Shown: positions 5,952 through 15,528, numbered from the stretch's first letter. The stretch: DNA of 20,909 nt from Leucobacter sp. UBA1945 (GCA_002336855.1 DDEV01000093.1:1-20909); one strand, 5' to 3'. Notes: a model not told the origin generated them from the sequence alone. Program-made: numbers and translations.

Positions 5952-6691
5952 GCCCGCCCCACGCCGGGCCGGCTTCGCGCTTCAGCGTTCTCAGCCTTGA
6001 TCTTGTCGTAGTGCGATGCGGTGATGTACACGATCGGGCACTCAGGCGCGCACCCGTAGGCGAGCGCCACGTTGCGGTTGTATGACTGCCCCTCTGTCGT
6101 GTTCGTGCTCTGGAAGACGTGTTCGTTGCCGTCCGGCCAGAACGTCGTCACCTCCACGGTGGTGCCCTTGGTCACCTTCGCAATTGTCATTGGTCTGCAC
6201 ATGGTGTCGTCTTCTTCCTGCCCTGCGGGCGTAGTAATGAGATGAGCGCGGACGAACTCGCGCGGGTCGACGGTGGTGCCGACATCGTGCGCGCCGGTGC
6301 CGCCCCCACGGTCGACACGGCCGAGGTAGATCTCCCAATGGAGATGCACACCGGTCGCGACACCGGTCATGCCCATCAGCCCGATCAGGTCACCGGCCGA
6401 GACCTGATCGCCGCGGCGCAGATGAGACTGCGCTTTGAGGTGGCAGTACCGCACCCAAGTTCGTATGCCGTCGATCTCGCCCAAATAGATGAGCACCTGC
6501 CATCCAGCCCAATCGCTTCGGCTCGACTCGATCACGGTGCCGTCGGCGATCGCCCGCAGCTCGTCGAACCCGATCGCATCGTCGCCGGTATGGAAGCGCC
6601 GCACGCCCGACATCGACCACGTCCGCGGCGCATAGATATCCGTGCAGATCGGTTCATCGAGGGTGCCGTTCGGCCAAACAAATGTGCTCAT
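5948..6691 (-). CDS. Endolysin, M23-family peptidoglycan endopeptidase
   Basis: The protein has 247 aa. Residues about 25-150 form a lysostaphin-type M23 zinc metallopeptidase: H34 and D38 in RRFHTGDD, H84 in RYCHLKAQ, and H116/H118 in GVHLHWEIY are the metal and catalytic residues, all present. It would cut peptide cross-bridges of the cell wall. There is no signal peptide, as expected for a holin-dependent endolysin. Residues about 164-247 are a separate segment with three Cys (MCRPMTIAKVTKG; YGCAPECPIVYI) that could bind the cell wall; I do not recognise it. An in-frame ATG at 6202 opens this segment and follows a GGAAGAAG stretch, so a separate C-terminal product is possible. The start ATG overlaps the stop of the preceding mini-protein (ATGA). 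Confidence 0.87.
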   Translation of the reverse strand: MSTFVWPNGTLDEPICTDIYAPRTWSMSGVRRFHTGDDAIGFDELRAIADGTVIESSRSDWAGWQVLIYLGEIDGIRTWVRYCHLKAQSHLRRGDQVSAGDLIGLMGMTGVATGVHLHWEIYLGRVDRGGGTGAHDVGTTVDPREFVRAHLITTPAGQEEDDTMCRPMTIAKVTKGTTVEVTTFWPDGNEHVFQSTNTTEGQSYNRNVALAYGCAPECPIVYITASHYDKIKAENAEARSRPGVGRA

Positions 6692-6864
6692 GCTTCGCCT
6701 CCGATCGGCGGCACCACATCGGTGATCTCATGCCCGCACGGCCCGCACTGCACCCGCACTACCGGAATCACTTCCTCAGTGATCGGATTGACGCTGGCGC
6801 TTGGAATCTCGATCGGCACGTCCTGGTTCTCGCACCCGCCGGTGCGGCAAGTAACCGTGAACAT
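6688..6864 (-). CDS. Mini zinc-ribbon protein between fibre and endolysin
   Basis: A 58-aa ORF read directly from the minus strand, beginning MFTVTCRTGGC and ending VPPIGGEA. It has an AGGAGG ribosome binding site seven bases before the ATG, and its stop overlaps the endolysin start (ATGA). Cysteines at 6, 11, 40 and 43 (C-x4-C and CGPC, followed by GH) make a likely small zinc-binding knuckle. The strong translation signal and the tight coupling support a real gene. The function is unknown; a virion or tail-associated role, or help to endolysin, is possible from position only. Confidence 0.72.
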   Translation of the reverse strand: MFTVTCRTGGCENQDVPIEIPSASVNPITEEVIPVVRVQCGPCGHEITDVVPPIGGEA

Positions 6865-6873
6865 CGGCGCCTC

Positions 6874-8724
6874 CTATCCGCTCCCGCTGGAGCTCGTCAT
6901 TTGAACTGCCTGCCAGTGGCAGGCCGCAGCGACAATGCCGCCACCGATCGTGTAAGCCGACAGCGAGAACGACGTGGCCGAGACTGCACGCGTGTGCGTC
7001 ACGCAGACATTCGGGTGATCGACGACTTCCGCCACCACTCGTGGCTGCTGCGTGAACCTGCTCGCCGGGAGAGTGACCGCGACCGCACCGCTCGTGCTGG
7101 TCGTGAGAGCGCCTGCAGCCATCGCCCACGGCGCATACCCGCGATCGCGCACGCTCTTCGGGGTCATAGCCTTCGCCGTGTCGGTGCCTGCATCAGCCTC
7201 AGCCTGTGAGGCGAGCGGCACTGTGCCTCGAGCCGCAGTGGTTGCCGCCGGCACATCAGTACCGGCGTGAGTGTGACCGACCTTCGACAGTGCAACGTCA
7301 TTCACGAGCACGTCGTCTGTGAAGTAGCCCTTGCCCGCCACGTCGATGCCGCCGCGCTCCCAGAGCTTCCCGTGCCCCGTACCGGTGCCCGCAATGTCGA
7401 GCGAGGCACCGCCCGTGCCGACCGACCGGATGAACGTCGCGGACTGGCCGAGATTGTCAGTGATGGTGATGCGCACATCGAACGACTGTGCAAGGGGGAA
7501 CACATTCCCACCAGCAACCATCACCGCCGTGTTGTTGTAGCTCAGGCCGGTGTGGGTTTCGTTGTTTCGAGTCGTCCAGGCACCGCCACTTGAGGGCTTG
7601 GTTTCAACCTTCAACTTCAACGCGTTCTTCTCGACACCGGCGGGCTTCAGCGACTGCACCGCAGCCGTGAGATCCAGGCGCAACCACTCACCGTCACCGA
7701 CCGTGCCCAGCGCGCTCGTCGCACGCCGCACCAACGGTTCCGCGAGCGTCGGCGGCGCATACGCGAGCACCGTGAAGTTCTGCGCCTTACTCCCGGATCT
7801 GCCTCGAGAATCCGTTGCAGTGCCGGAGGCGACGACAGCACCAGAGCTCGTCGGCTGCCAGACCTGCGATTCAGTGACCGGGGCCCCGGCGATCGTGAGC
7901 GCCTTCGATACGATCGCCGATCCTTGGGCCCCCGCCGCAGTGACCGCACCCTTGATGAGCGACATGCCCTGCACGAACGCACCTACCGCAGAAGCTACCG
8001 TCGGGTTCTGATCCGTCCATGCCACCGCAGACACGACCGGCACAACTGACGCGCCGGCGGCGAGCGTGAAGCCCACCTTCTTTGACCCGATCACGGTCGC
8101 GCCTTGCTTCGTGACGACTGTGATGTCTACCGTGCCCGTTGCAGAGTTCGGGATCTCTGTCAGCAGCGAATGCGGTGGCGTCCACGAAGCAGACACACCC
8201 GCGCCGGTCACGATCGTTCCCGACTGCGACCCGAAGGTGTAACTCACATCATGCGTGTACGAGCTATCCGCGCGAGGCAGACTGATCGTGGACGCTGCGC
8301 CCGTCGTGAATCCGCCGCCGCCCGAGATGCTGGGCGTAGTGCCGCGGGGAATGTTCGGCAGCGTGAGCGTCGTCACCGTGACCGACAGCGCGAACGATCC
8401 GGTCGTGTCCTGGATACCAGTAACCACCGTCGCGTTCGCGTTGCCGTTCGCATCATGCGAGATCACGCGATACGAGTCAGTGATCGTGTGAGTGCCCGCA
8501 CCATACGAGGCGTATCCCTGCCACCACACGGTGTAAGCGCCGTTGATGGTGTTCGTGATCAGCATCTGATCCGAATAGGCGGGGTACTCGTTGCTCGAGA
8601 TCAGTCGTGTGATTTCGCGCACCGTCGAAGTGTTCGAAGCCACATCCTGATCGACGATAATCGTAACCGCAAGCTGCCGACCGTTTACAGCCGTGCCATA
8701 GTAAGGCCCGTAAGTGATCGCCAT
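6874..8724 (-). CDS. Tail fibre / receptor-binding minor tail protein
   Basis: The protein has 616 aa. The N-terminal about 130 residues (MAITYGPYYG onward) are beta-rich and resemble the N-terminal module of siphophage minor tail proteins. The middle consists of Ser/Thr/Gly-rich repeats resembling immunoglobulin-like domains. At about residues 485-540 is the classic collar of phage side-tail fibres: VGHTHAGT, then TAARGTVPLASQAEADAG and KAMTPKSVRDRG. A compact C-terminal domain (about 540-616) follows, with two Cys and ending SSSGSG, and is probably the host-binding tip. It lies 10 bp after the large tail-tip gene with an AGGGGG ribosome binding site, and before the lysis genes. This location and the collar motif make host recognition the likely role. 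Confidence 0.82.
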   Translation of the reverse strand: MAITYGPYYGTAVNGRQLAVTIIVDQDVASNTSTVREITRLISSNEYPAYSDQMLITNTINGAYTVWWQGYASYGAGTHTITDSYRVISHDANGNANATVVTGIQDTTGSFALSVTVTTLTLPNIPRGTTPSISGGGGFTTGAASTISLPRADSSYTHDVSYTFGSQSGTIVTGAGVSASWTPPHSLLTEIPNSATGTVDITVVTKQGATVIGSKKVGFTLAAGASVVPVVSAVAWTDQNPTVASAVGAFVQGMSLIKGAVTAAGAQGSAIVSKALTIAGAPVTESQVWQPTSSGAVVASGTATDSRGRSGSKAQNFTVLAYAPPTLAEPLVRRATSALGTVGDGEWLRLDLTAAVQSLKPAGVEKNALKLKVETKPSSGGAWTTRNNETHTGLSYNNTAVMVAGGNVFPLAQSFDVRITITDNLGQSATFIRSVGTGGASLDIAGTGTGHGKLWERGGIDVAGKGYFTDDVLVNDVALSKVGHTHAGTDVPAATTAARGTVPLASQAEADAGTDTAKAMTPKSVRDRGYAPWAMAAGALTTSTSGAVAVTLPASRFTQQPRVVAEVVDHPNVCVTHTRAVSATSFSLSAYTIGGGIVAAACHWQAVQMTSSSGSG

Positions 8725-8734
8725 TCAGCACCCC

Positions 8735-11389
8735 CTAGGAGATCGCACGGAACGTGGTGTGCCCGGCAACGGATGAGTCGATGATGTGGTTCGCGATCTG
8801 GCCACTCTTCGCGACGATTTGCGGCACGATCATTTGCCCCTGGTTCCACTCCGAAACCGTCACACCGTCAGCGTTGAGACGGGCACCTGCCGAGGTGAGC
8901 ACCATTTCGGCTTTCGCCGACGTCGACTCACGAATGTGTAAGCCGTCAGGCAGGAACAAGAAGGAGTTCTCGTAGGTGTCGATCTTCCCTGAGAGCACGG
9001 CGAGCGCGTTCTCCGCGGTCAGCACTCGCCCGGCGGCGAGCGTTTCGACGGCCTGGTTCGCAGCATTCGCTGCCGCGCCCGCCGCATCTGCCGATGACTG
9101 TGCGGCGTCGGCGTCCTGCTGCACGTGCTCGATGTCGACGAGTGCGTCATCAACCCGGGAGTTGAGGTTGATCGCGACCGCGTTCCCGCCGATGTTCAGC
9201 GTCTCGCCGACGTTCGGTGCGAGCCTGTCGACAAGGATCGAGCCAGCGGTGATCGAGGCGCCGGGAATCGACGCTACCTCGATGGAGGCCACCTCCGAGA
9301 CGCCGGTTTGGCGGCCGAGCTGATCGTAGGAGACCGCACGCACGTCGACGGTATCGCCCACGTCGCCGATGGTGACGAGCGCTTCACCGGCCGCGGTGAG
9401 CACCATGCCTTGCCGCTGCCAAGCGCCAGTTCCGGTGCGGGCTTCGATCCACACGGTGTGTGCGCCTGGTGCTGGCGCCGTGTAGGTCCCGGCCCAGCGG
9501 GCGATCACGTCTCCGTACCCAGTCTTCAACGCCGGCGTGGTCGGTGCGAACTCCCCAGCAGATGGGTTCGCGCCGGTCACGCCGAGCGGAGCAGAGAGAT
9601 CTCCCCACACACCATGAGTGGTACACGCACGCACCCGGTAGTGCTCGAGCAGCCCCGAGGGAATGGTTACCCGAGCCGACGCTGCGGGAACTCGAAGCAG
9701 CGGCCCCTCGGTCCAGATCTCGTACTCGGCGATCGCTACCGGCGCGCCGTCGGTCGAAACCGTGACAGCATCCCACCCGAGCAACACCGACGCAACGGGG
9801 CCAGCCGAGGTAAAGGATCCAACATTCGATTCGATATGCAGGTTCTGTGGAGCTGCGGGCACCACAGATGCCGGTGATGCAGGCGTGAGGAGCGCCTCGA
9901 GCGAGAACTCGCTGTAGACGCCCTGCGCTGACTTCGCGCGCACGGCGGCGAGCCGTTCCACACCGGTAGCCCAAAGTGAGATCGCTACCTCAGGGTCTGG
10001 TAGTGCGGCGATCGTCGTGACGAGCGACAACTCCTCATTGGGGAGCCGCGACCAGACCTCGTACTCGACGACGTCGACCAGAGAACCGTCGACCGCTGCC
10101 GTCACTGGCTCCCACTCGAGCGTGACGATCGACCGGCTGCTGCCATCTTCGCCCCACTCGCCGGAGTTCGACTTCACACGCAGAGCGTCCGGCCGATCCG
10201 GCGCGATCGTTGACGGGCCGATCGACCCGGGAAAGCTATTGCCGGAGCCGCCGATGATGCCGCCTACCGAACCAGCACCGACACGCGAGAGGATGCGTGA
10301 CTGCAGGGTACCGATCTTCTCGCCCACGATGGCGCGCACTGTCACGGATTCGCCCTGCTCGCGCGCCACGATACCGATCACGCGGCGAGGGGTCTGAGTC
10401 CCGCGCACCCGGGCGGTGAGCGTATCGCCGATCTGGAAGTCATGCCAAGGAACAAGATCACCTTCACCGGGTGTCCACTCGAACGCTTCCTCTCGTCTTG
10501 CCGCGCGTCCTTCGAGGAGTTCCGGCTGTGCGAGCTTCGTCGCTTCGGTGTGGTTGTCGATCCCCGACTGGGTCATCGTCGCTTCGAGACGACCCCATTT
10601 TGACGGGGCTCCCGTGTTCTCGAGATAGAGCCAGTACGACGCCTTCTCGGGTACCACGGTGAGGTGCGTGAAGATCTTCGATGCGTCAGTCTTGACGGGG
10701 ATATGCTCCATGCTGGGGCCACCGAGCACGAGCTCGGCACGGTCAGCACCGAGCGTGCCAGGCCGAAATAGTCGGAGCTTCATGCCTTCGACCGTCCAGT
10801 CGCACAACCCGCTCTTCACGAGCGAGGAGAGCACCTCGGTGAGGGGTGTGAGCAGGCGCCACTCTTGCAGCACCTTGTCGTCCGCCTGCCACGCGACACC
10901 GTTCGAGTCGGTGTCCCACGCGAAATCCATGGCCACCTGCTGGCCCCACCCGCGAGCCTTCGACTCAAGGATCATGCCACCCACGATGGTTCCGGGCGAC
11001 GCAGGATGCCCCGACTCGGTCCAGAGACGGGCACCGTTCTTCGCGTATTGCGACCAATGCAGGTAGGTGTGTGCGAGAAGCCAGGAGACATACGACTCAC
11101 CCGAGTAAGTGACGGTCTTCGACTGATCTACGTCGTCGCCAGAATCTTCCGAAACCACGAACCGATCGTGTTCAGGGAGGGGAGCGAATCGACTGCCGTC
11201 CACGGAGTACTCGACACCGACCGCGAATCCATCGTCGGGCATCCGCCCTGAAACCCGCGTCGACAACGCGAACTTCAGAATCGGTGTGCCGTTCTCTTGC
11301 AAGGTGACAGAAAGCGAGCCCTTAGCGTGCGGGAGGACCTTTCCGCGCACGCCGGTGGGGGAGTATTCGCGTAGCCGGAGGGTAAGCAT
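8735..11389 (-). CDS. Large tail-tip / minor tail protein with FN3-like repeats
   Basis: The protein has 884 aa from an ATG at 11389, chosen because AAGGAG lies six bases upstream; a GTG at 11404 would place that ribosome binding site inside the gene. Residues about 1-340 resemble the gp37/Tal-like tail-tip hub of siphoviruses of Gram-positive hosts. A Gly/Ser-rich linker (VGGIIGGSGNSFPGS) follows, then two or three fibronectin-III-like modules between about 385 and 690. The first two are recent-looking copies (LEWEPVTAAVDGSLVD and LGWDAVTVSTDGAPVA, each followed by EYE-W). An Ala-rich coiled-coil stretch (DAAQSSADAAGAAANAA) leads to a C-terminal beta domain ending HTTFRAIS. It likely forms the central tip that contacts the envelope. 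It follows the distal tail protein directly. Confidence 0.82.
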   Translation of the reverse strand: MLTLRLREYSPTGVRGKVLPHAKGSLSVTLQENGTPILKFALSTRVSGRMPDDGFAVGVEYSVDGSRFAPLPEHDRFVVSEDSGDDVDQSKTVTYSGESYVSWLLAHTYLHWSQYAKNGARLWTESGHPASPGTIVGGMILESKARGWGQQVAMDFAWDTDSNGVAWQADDKVLQEWRLLTPLTEVLSSLVKSGLCDWTVEGMKLRLFRPGTLGADRAELVLGGPSMEHIPVKTDASKIFTHLTVVPEKASYWLYLENTGAPSKWGRLEATMTQSGIDNHTEATKLAQPELLEGRAARREEAFEWTPGEGDLVPWHDFQIGDTLTARVRGTQTPRRVIGIVAREQGESVTVRAIVGEKIGTLQSRILSRVGAGSVGGIIGGSGNSFPGSIGPSTIAPDRPDALRVKSNSGEWGEDGSSRSIVTLEWEPVTAAVDGSLVDVVEYEVWSRLPNEELSLVTTIAALPDPEVAISLWATGVERLAAVRAKSAQGVYSEFSLEALLTPASPASVVPAAPQNLHIESNVGSFTSAGPVASVLLGWDAVTVSTDGAPVAIAEYEIWTEGPLLRVPAASARVTIPSGLLEHYRVRACTTHGVWGDLSAPLGVTGANPSAGEFAPTTPALKTGYGDVIARWAGTYTAPAPGAHTVWIEARTGTGAWQRQGMVLTAAGEALVTIGDVGDTVDVRAVSYDQLGRQTGVSEVASIEVASIPGASITAGSILVDRLAPNVGETLNIGGNAVAINLNSRVDDALVDIEHVQQDADAAQSSADAAGAAANAANQAVETLAAGRVLTAENALAVLSGKIDTYENSFLFLPDGLHIRESTSAKAEMVLTSAGARLNADGVTVSEWNQGQMIVPQIVAKSGQIANHIIDSSVAGHTTFRAIS

Positions 11390-11407
11390 TTGGGTCTCCT
11401 TCACGCG

Positions 11408-12205
11408 TCAGAGCAAGTAGGCGGGTCTACCGCGAATCTGGTACCCACTCCCTGCGCCGAACGAGTCGCACGAGAGCATGAGTTGGCCGTTCCTCGTGCG
11501 AGGATCTGCGGGGGAAGGGAAGTGGGGTGTGATCTCGAAGGTGCCGCGGGGTCCGCCGAAATCGATCAGCCCGGATACCTCTTCGCCGCCGTCCCACGTA
11601 TCGGTGGTGGTGGTCCAGGCGCGGCCGCTGGACGAGTCGAAGCGGAGGTACTGGTCGGCTTCGAGTGACCCTTCGACGGCGAGAAACGCCCCTGAGGAGT
11701 CCACGAGCTGCGGGTTAGTGAGGGGCCCCAGTAGGCGAACGGTCGCGTCCTGGACCGGGGCAGATAGGCCGGGGAAAACGGTTGCAGTTGCGTTCACGAG
11801 ACTGGCGGGCGCGAGCGGTGACGTCAATTGCTCACCACGCCAGCAGCCCTCATGTACCTCGACGACGAAACTGTGAGAGTAGAGATCCGCTCGTGGGTAG
11901 TGCTGCTCTGGAGTGGATGATTCGAGGCCCGCATATGCGACCTTCGTTGGGTCGGCTAGCTCACGCACTTCGAGAGTCGGAGCCGAGAATAATGCGAGGA
12001 GTGTACCGAGGTTCGCGTAGGGTGTGCGCACCGTGAACTTGAGCGAGACCGGGCCGCGCGTGGCTGGCGATACTGATTCGCCGTCACGCCCGGCCCGGAC
12101 TGAGCTCGTTCGTTTCTGCCGAAGCCCTGAAAGGGGGAGCGAAGGCGCGAGCATCTGCCATCCGAGCAGCGGATTGTCGAGTGCGACACCGTTGATCGAG
12201 TACAT
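11408..12205 (-). CDS. Distal tail protein (Dit-like)
   Basis: The protein has 265 aa. It lies between the tape measure and the tail-tip gene, the standard place of Dit, which forms the hexameric ring joining the tail tube to the tip. The N-terminal half (INGVALDNPLLGWQM, then RQKRTSSVRAGRDGES and GPVSLKFTVRTPYANL) matches the usual pattern of a beta-barrel domain with an insert. The C-terminal half (about 150-260) is beta-rich and galectin-like in layout. The ATG overlaps the tape measure stop (TGATG) and has AGGAGAAAGG upstream. The assignment rests on position and general features more than on a diagnostic motif. Confidence 0.75.
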   Translation of the reverse strand: MYSINGVALDNPLLGWQMLAPSLPLSGLRQKRTSSVRAGRDGESVSPATRGPVSLKFTVRTPYANLGTLLALFSAPTLEVRELADPTKVAYAGLESSTPEQHYPRADLYSHSFVVEVHEGCWRGEQLTSPLAPASLVNATATVFPGLSAPVQDATVRLLGPLTNPQLVDSSGAFLAVEGSLEADQYLRFDSSSGRAWTTTTDTWDGGEEVSGLIDFGGPRGTFEITPHFPSPADPRTRNGQLMLSCDSFGAGSGYQIRGRPAYLL

Positions 12206-15200
12206 CAGAGATTGCCTTTCTCCTGCGCTTCCTGCCAGGCCTGTTCAAATGGGTCTCGCACCACCGGGTTCACGATGGTCATGTTCCACTCAGTGCGAGC
12301 CACCGATTCCGCCGTAACCATCTGCTGAGGCGCCGAAGCCGCGCCCACAGTGCCGCCGTCGGCGAACGCGCGAATGCCTCGCAACGCTGAGACCGGGATC
12401 ACGGGGAACCCGATGCGCTGCGCGGTCTCCATGAGGAGCGAAGCGTTTCGGGCCCTCGACGCACGCGACGAGATATAGGTTTCCCAATCGACGCCGAGAT
12501 GCTTCTCCGCGAAGAGGTGAGGCACGCCATCTACACCCATCTTGGGTATCCCGCCCATCACGCCGGCGTAGATGCCCGACGCGAAGCCACCATCTGCAAA
12601 CCGGCGGCCTCGTCTCGAGACGAGGCCGCCATCGGCAAAACCTGACCTGCCGCCTCCCGATGCTGCACCGTTCAAGTCGGGCATGTTTGCACGAACGTTG
12701 ATCGTTGCAGTCCATCTCGTGTTGACGATGCCACGGATCGCATTGGTGACTGCTTCCGCGCCCGATTGGGTGATCGTGATCTGTTTCGAGCCTGGGATAG
12801 CCTCTGCCTGGATACCCAGATCCTTCAGTCGCTGGAGCACTTCGGGTCCGCCGGGGTTATCGACTGTAATGCTCTCACCTTCGGGCAGACCGCTAAGCGA
12901 TGTGAGCAACGCGAGCGCCCGCTGGTCGACCTCTGAGATAGATCCGTTGTCGGTGAGAAGCGTCGCAACCACCGCCGGCACATCGAGATACTTCCCGATG
13001 AGGCCGTCGATCTGCGCCTGCGTGAGGCCCGCCTCGGCCATCGTCTGCCGAAGCGTGGCGATGTAGCCATCACCGGCAGCCTTCGCAGCTGCAGTTGCGC
13101 CCGCGACGTCGCCGTTGGCGAGCGCCTGATCCGAGGCCGCGCGGGCGGCGTCGAGCATCGCGTCACGTGAACGAGCCATGGTGTCAGCGAACGCAAGACC
13201 GGCTCGGGAACCGATATCGATCACACCAGCACCGTCCAAGGTGGACTGCCAGAGTTTGGTACCGGCCTCATCGCTTTGGGCGAGTCCTTCGGCCAGGCTC
13301 AGGTTCGTCTCCGAGAGACGCTTTTGAGCTTCCTCGGCGGAGATCGCGCCGCCCTTGAGTTCGTCGAGCGCTTGCTTCAGCGCGCGCACACGAGTCTCAG
13401 CGTCCTGGGTGATGTCGCGAGCAACCTCGAGAGCATCGTTGAACCGCCGGTTCGACCGCGCAGCTTCACCCATTGCGGCGGCAGCTTCGCGATCAGCTTG
13501 GATTGCATCACGCTTCGCCTGCTGGGCCTCCTCGATCGCGGCCCTCTGTTCTTCGATGATCTCGGTGAGCTGCTTATTCCGACTCCGTGCATTGACAGCG
13601 GAAGCCGACCAAGAGTTGAGCGCGTCGTTGCTCTCGTTGAGTGTGACCGCGTTCTCTTCCCAGTGCTTCGTCATGCCCGCAGACACGCGCTCCTGAGCCG
13701 CTGCATTCCCGAGGACCGCCTGCTCGATGTCGCGGTACTTGATCCCCATCTCCGAGGCAAGTTCAGACGCCCGAGTCTCTGCGAGATTGGCCTTCGTCTG
13801 GGCTTCAGACGCAGCGGTGAGTGCGCCGGTGGTCTGGTTCAGAGTTTCCTTCAAACCGGCAACGCGGTTCTTGTGGTCCTCGACTTTCTGCTGCGCCGCG
13901 GCGTTGGCAGTAGCCCATGCACCGACCGCGGTAGCGACAACCGTGAGCGCGATCCCGATTGGGTTCGAAAGGAACGCGGTCTTGAGCGCTGCACCGAGGC
14001 CAGTGACCGCACTACGCGCGCCCATTGAAGCGACCGAAAGTGCACCCATCTCGGCTGTGGTCTGTCCGAGGGCTGCCTGAACTGCGGCCCGCTGCCCGAA
14101 CTGCTGCAGCAGCGTCATGACTGTGCTCAATGGCCCGGCGAGCTGCTTAGACGCGGCATGCATCGCGAGGAAGGCAGCCGCGCCCGCGAGCACAGGAGCC
14201 GGGATCGACGCGATCACGCGCACGACAGGTTCAAGCACTGCGGCCAGAAGTCGTACGCCGCCTGCCACGACGGGCAAAGCCGAGTTCAGCGTGCCAGACA
14301 GAACGACCGCGAGCTCACCGATCACGGGCAGCAACGGCTTCCCCGCTGCGAGCAAATCGCCGAGCGCCTGACGCACCTCGGGAGAAGCCGCGGCGAGACC
14401 GACGAACGCCGCGAGCACGGGGTTCGCTGAGATGCCAAGCACTTTCAGCATCTGGCCGAGCGGGCCAACGTTTGCGCCGAGGGCAAGGAAGGCACCAGCA
14501 GTCGCGGCAATTCCGGGCGCATGGTTCGCGAGCTTGTCAAGAGATACCTCAAGCTTTGAGGCGTCCCAGCGCTGTACCGACATGCGTGCCGAGTCGAGAC
14601 CCTGCGTGAGACCGGCGAAGAACGGCATGCCGCGCTGTGTGAGGATCGACATGACCGGTACGGCCTGCTTCTCAATCGCACGCAACACGTCCGCGACCTG
14701 GTTGCCCCAGGTGACGGCCATGCCGCCGCCCTGGGCGGACACGAAGGGTTCCGCGATGTGTGCACCGAGGTCGCGTTGTGCGGCCTTGATGCGGTCGACC
14801 GCACCCGACCACTGCTTCTTCACGTTGTCGGCCGCGCCGCCGAAGCGGGTGTCCATTGCGCTGACCAGGATCTCGAGTGCTTCGGCGCCGCCGATCGCAC
14901 CCTTTGAGATGTCTTCGCGCATCTGTGCCGCGGTCTTACCCATGGCGTTGCCCATGAGCGTTGCAGCGTCGATGCCTCGATAGCCGAGTTCGTTCAGCGT
15001 CTCAGCGGTGAACTTGCCGGTGGACTGTACCTTGGCGAGGATGTTGACGACTTCGGAGATCTGCTCGTTCGAGCCACCCATCGCTGCGACGGCCTGCTGC
15101 ACGGAGTTGAGGGTCGGGATGACCTTTGCGGCTTCCATGCCGAAGCCGATGAGCTGCTGCTGCGCCTGAATGAACACGCTCTTCGAAAAGGGCGAGTTGC

Positions 15201-15528
15201 GGGCGAAGTCGTCGAGCTTCGACATCTGCGCGTTCGCCTGCTCCGCACCACCGAGCAGCACCGAGAGCGCCGCGCGGGAGTTCTGCTGCAGGCTGTTGTA
15301 GGCGATGCCTTGCTTCGTGAGGATCGTGAGGTAGGCGCCCGCCGCGGCGACGAGGGTGGTGGTCGCACCGGCCGCGGCGCGCACGGCCGCCTCGCCGGCT
15401 TTACCGAAGCTCGCACCGCGCTGCCCAGTCTCGGTGAGCTTGCGCCCGACACTATCGAGCTCTCGATGGAACTCGGGTACACCGTCGAGGGTGAGGGCCG
15501 CGGAGAGGCGACCGACTTCGAAACTCAC
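12205..15528 (-). CDS. Tail tape measure protein
   Basis: The protein has 1107 aa, the longest gene in the window. Residues about 75-270 carry the conserved tape-measure domain (NSPFSKSVFIQAQQQL, GSNEQISEVVNILAKVQ, TLNELGYRGIDAATLMG). The middle has hydrophobic helical stretches (VLAGAAAFLAMHA; IGIALTVVATAVGAWA) and long Ala/Glu/Arg helices. The C-terminal part has repeated FADGG units (GFADGGLVSRRG, RFADGGFASG, RAFADGGTVG). It spans the tail lumen and sets tail length; at the usual about 0.15 nm per residue this suggests roughly 165 nm (inference). The start is a GTG at 15528 with GGAGGAGAC directly upstream, overlapping the chaperone stop (GTGA). Confidence 0.95.
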   Translation of the reverse strand: MSFEVGRLSAALTLDGVPEFHRELDSVGRKLTETGQRGASFGKAGEAAVRAAAGATTTLVAAAGAYLTILTKQGIAYNSLQQNSRAALSVLLGGAEQANAQMSKLDDFARNSPFSKSVFIQAQQQLIGFGMEAAKVIPTLNSVQQAVAAMGGSNEQISEVVNILAKVQSTGKFTAETLNELGYRGIDAATLMGNAMGKTAAQMREDISKGAIGGAEALEILVSAMDTRFGGAADNVKKQWSGAVDRIKAAQRDLGAHIAEPFVSAQGGGMAVTWGNQVADVLRAIEKQAVPVMSILTQRGMPFFAGLTQGLDSARMSVQRWDASKLEVSLDKLANHAPGIAATAGAFLALGANVGPLGQMLKVLGISANPVLAAFVGLAAASPEVRQALGDLLAAGKPLLPVIGELAVVLSGTLNSALPVVAGGVRLLAAVLEPVVRVIASIPAPVLAGAAAFLAMHAASKQLAGPLSTVMTLLQQFGQRAAVQAALGQTTAEMGALSVASMGARSAVTGLGAALKTAFLSNPIGIALTVVATAVGAWATANAAAQQKVEDHKNRVAGLKETLNQTTGALTAASEAQTKANLAETRASELASEMGIKYRDIEQAVLGNAAAQERVSAGMTKHWEENAVTLNESNDALNSWSASAVNARSRNKQLTEIIEEQRAAIEEAQQAKRDAIQADREAAAAMGEAARSNRRFNDALEVARDITQDAETRVRALKQALDELKGGAISAEEAQKRLSETNLSLAEGLAQSDEAGTKLWQSTLDGAGVIDIGSRAGLAFADTMARSRDAMLDAARAASDQALANGDVAGATAAAKAAGDGYIATLRQTMAEAGLTQAQIDGLIGKYLDVPAVVATLLTDNGSISEVDQRALALLTSLSGLPEGESITVDNPGGPEVLQRLKDLGIQAEAIPGSKQITITQSGAEAVTNAIRGIVNTRWTATINVRANMPDLNGAASGGGRSGFADGGLVSRRGRRFADGGFASGIYAGVMGGIPKMGVDGVPHLFAEKHLGVDWETYISSRASRARNASLLMETAQRIGFPVIPVSALRGIRAFADGGTVGAASAPQQMVTAESVARTEWNMTIVNPVVRDPFEQAWQEAQEKGNL

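Noticed and set aside
6119..6904. Long plus-strand ORF over the endolysin region
   Set aside because: Antisense shadow of the endolysin and mini zinc-ribbon genes, low-quality composition, no ribosome binding site.
11390..11404. GTG start at 11404 for the tail-tip gene
   Set aside because: It would put AAGGAG inside the coding region; the ATG at 11389 has ideal spacing to it.
13276..14028. 250-codon plus-strand ORF inside the tape measure gene
   Set aside because: Antisense shadow; the tape measure domain is unmistakable on the other strand.
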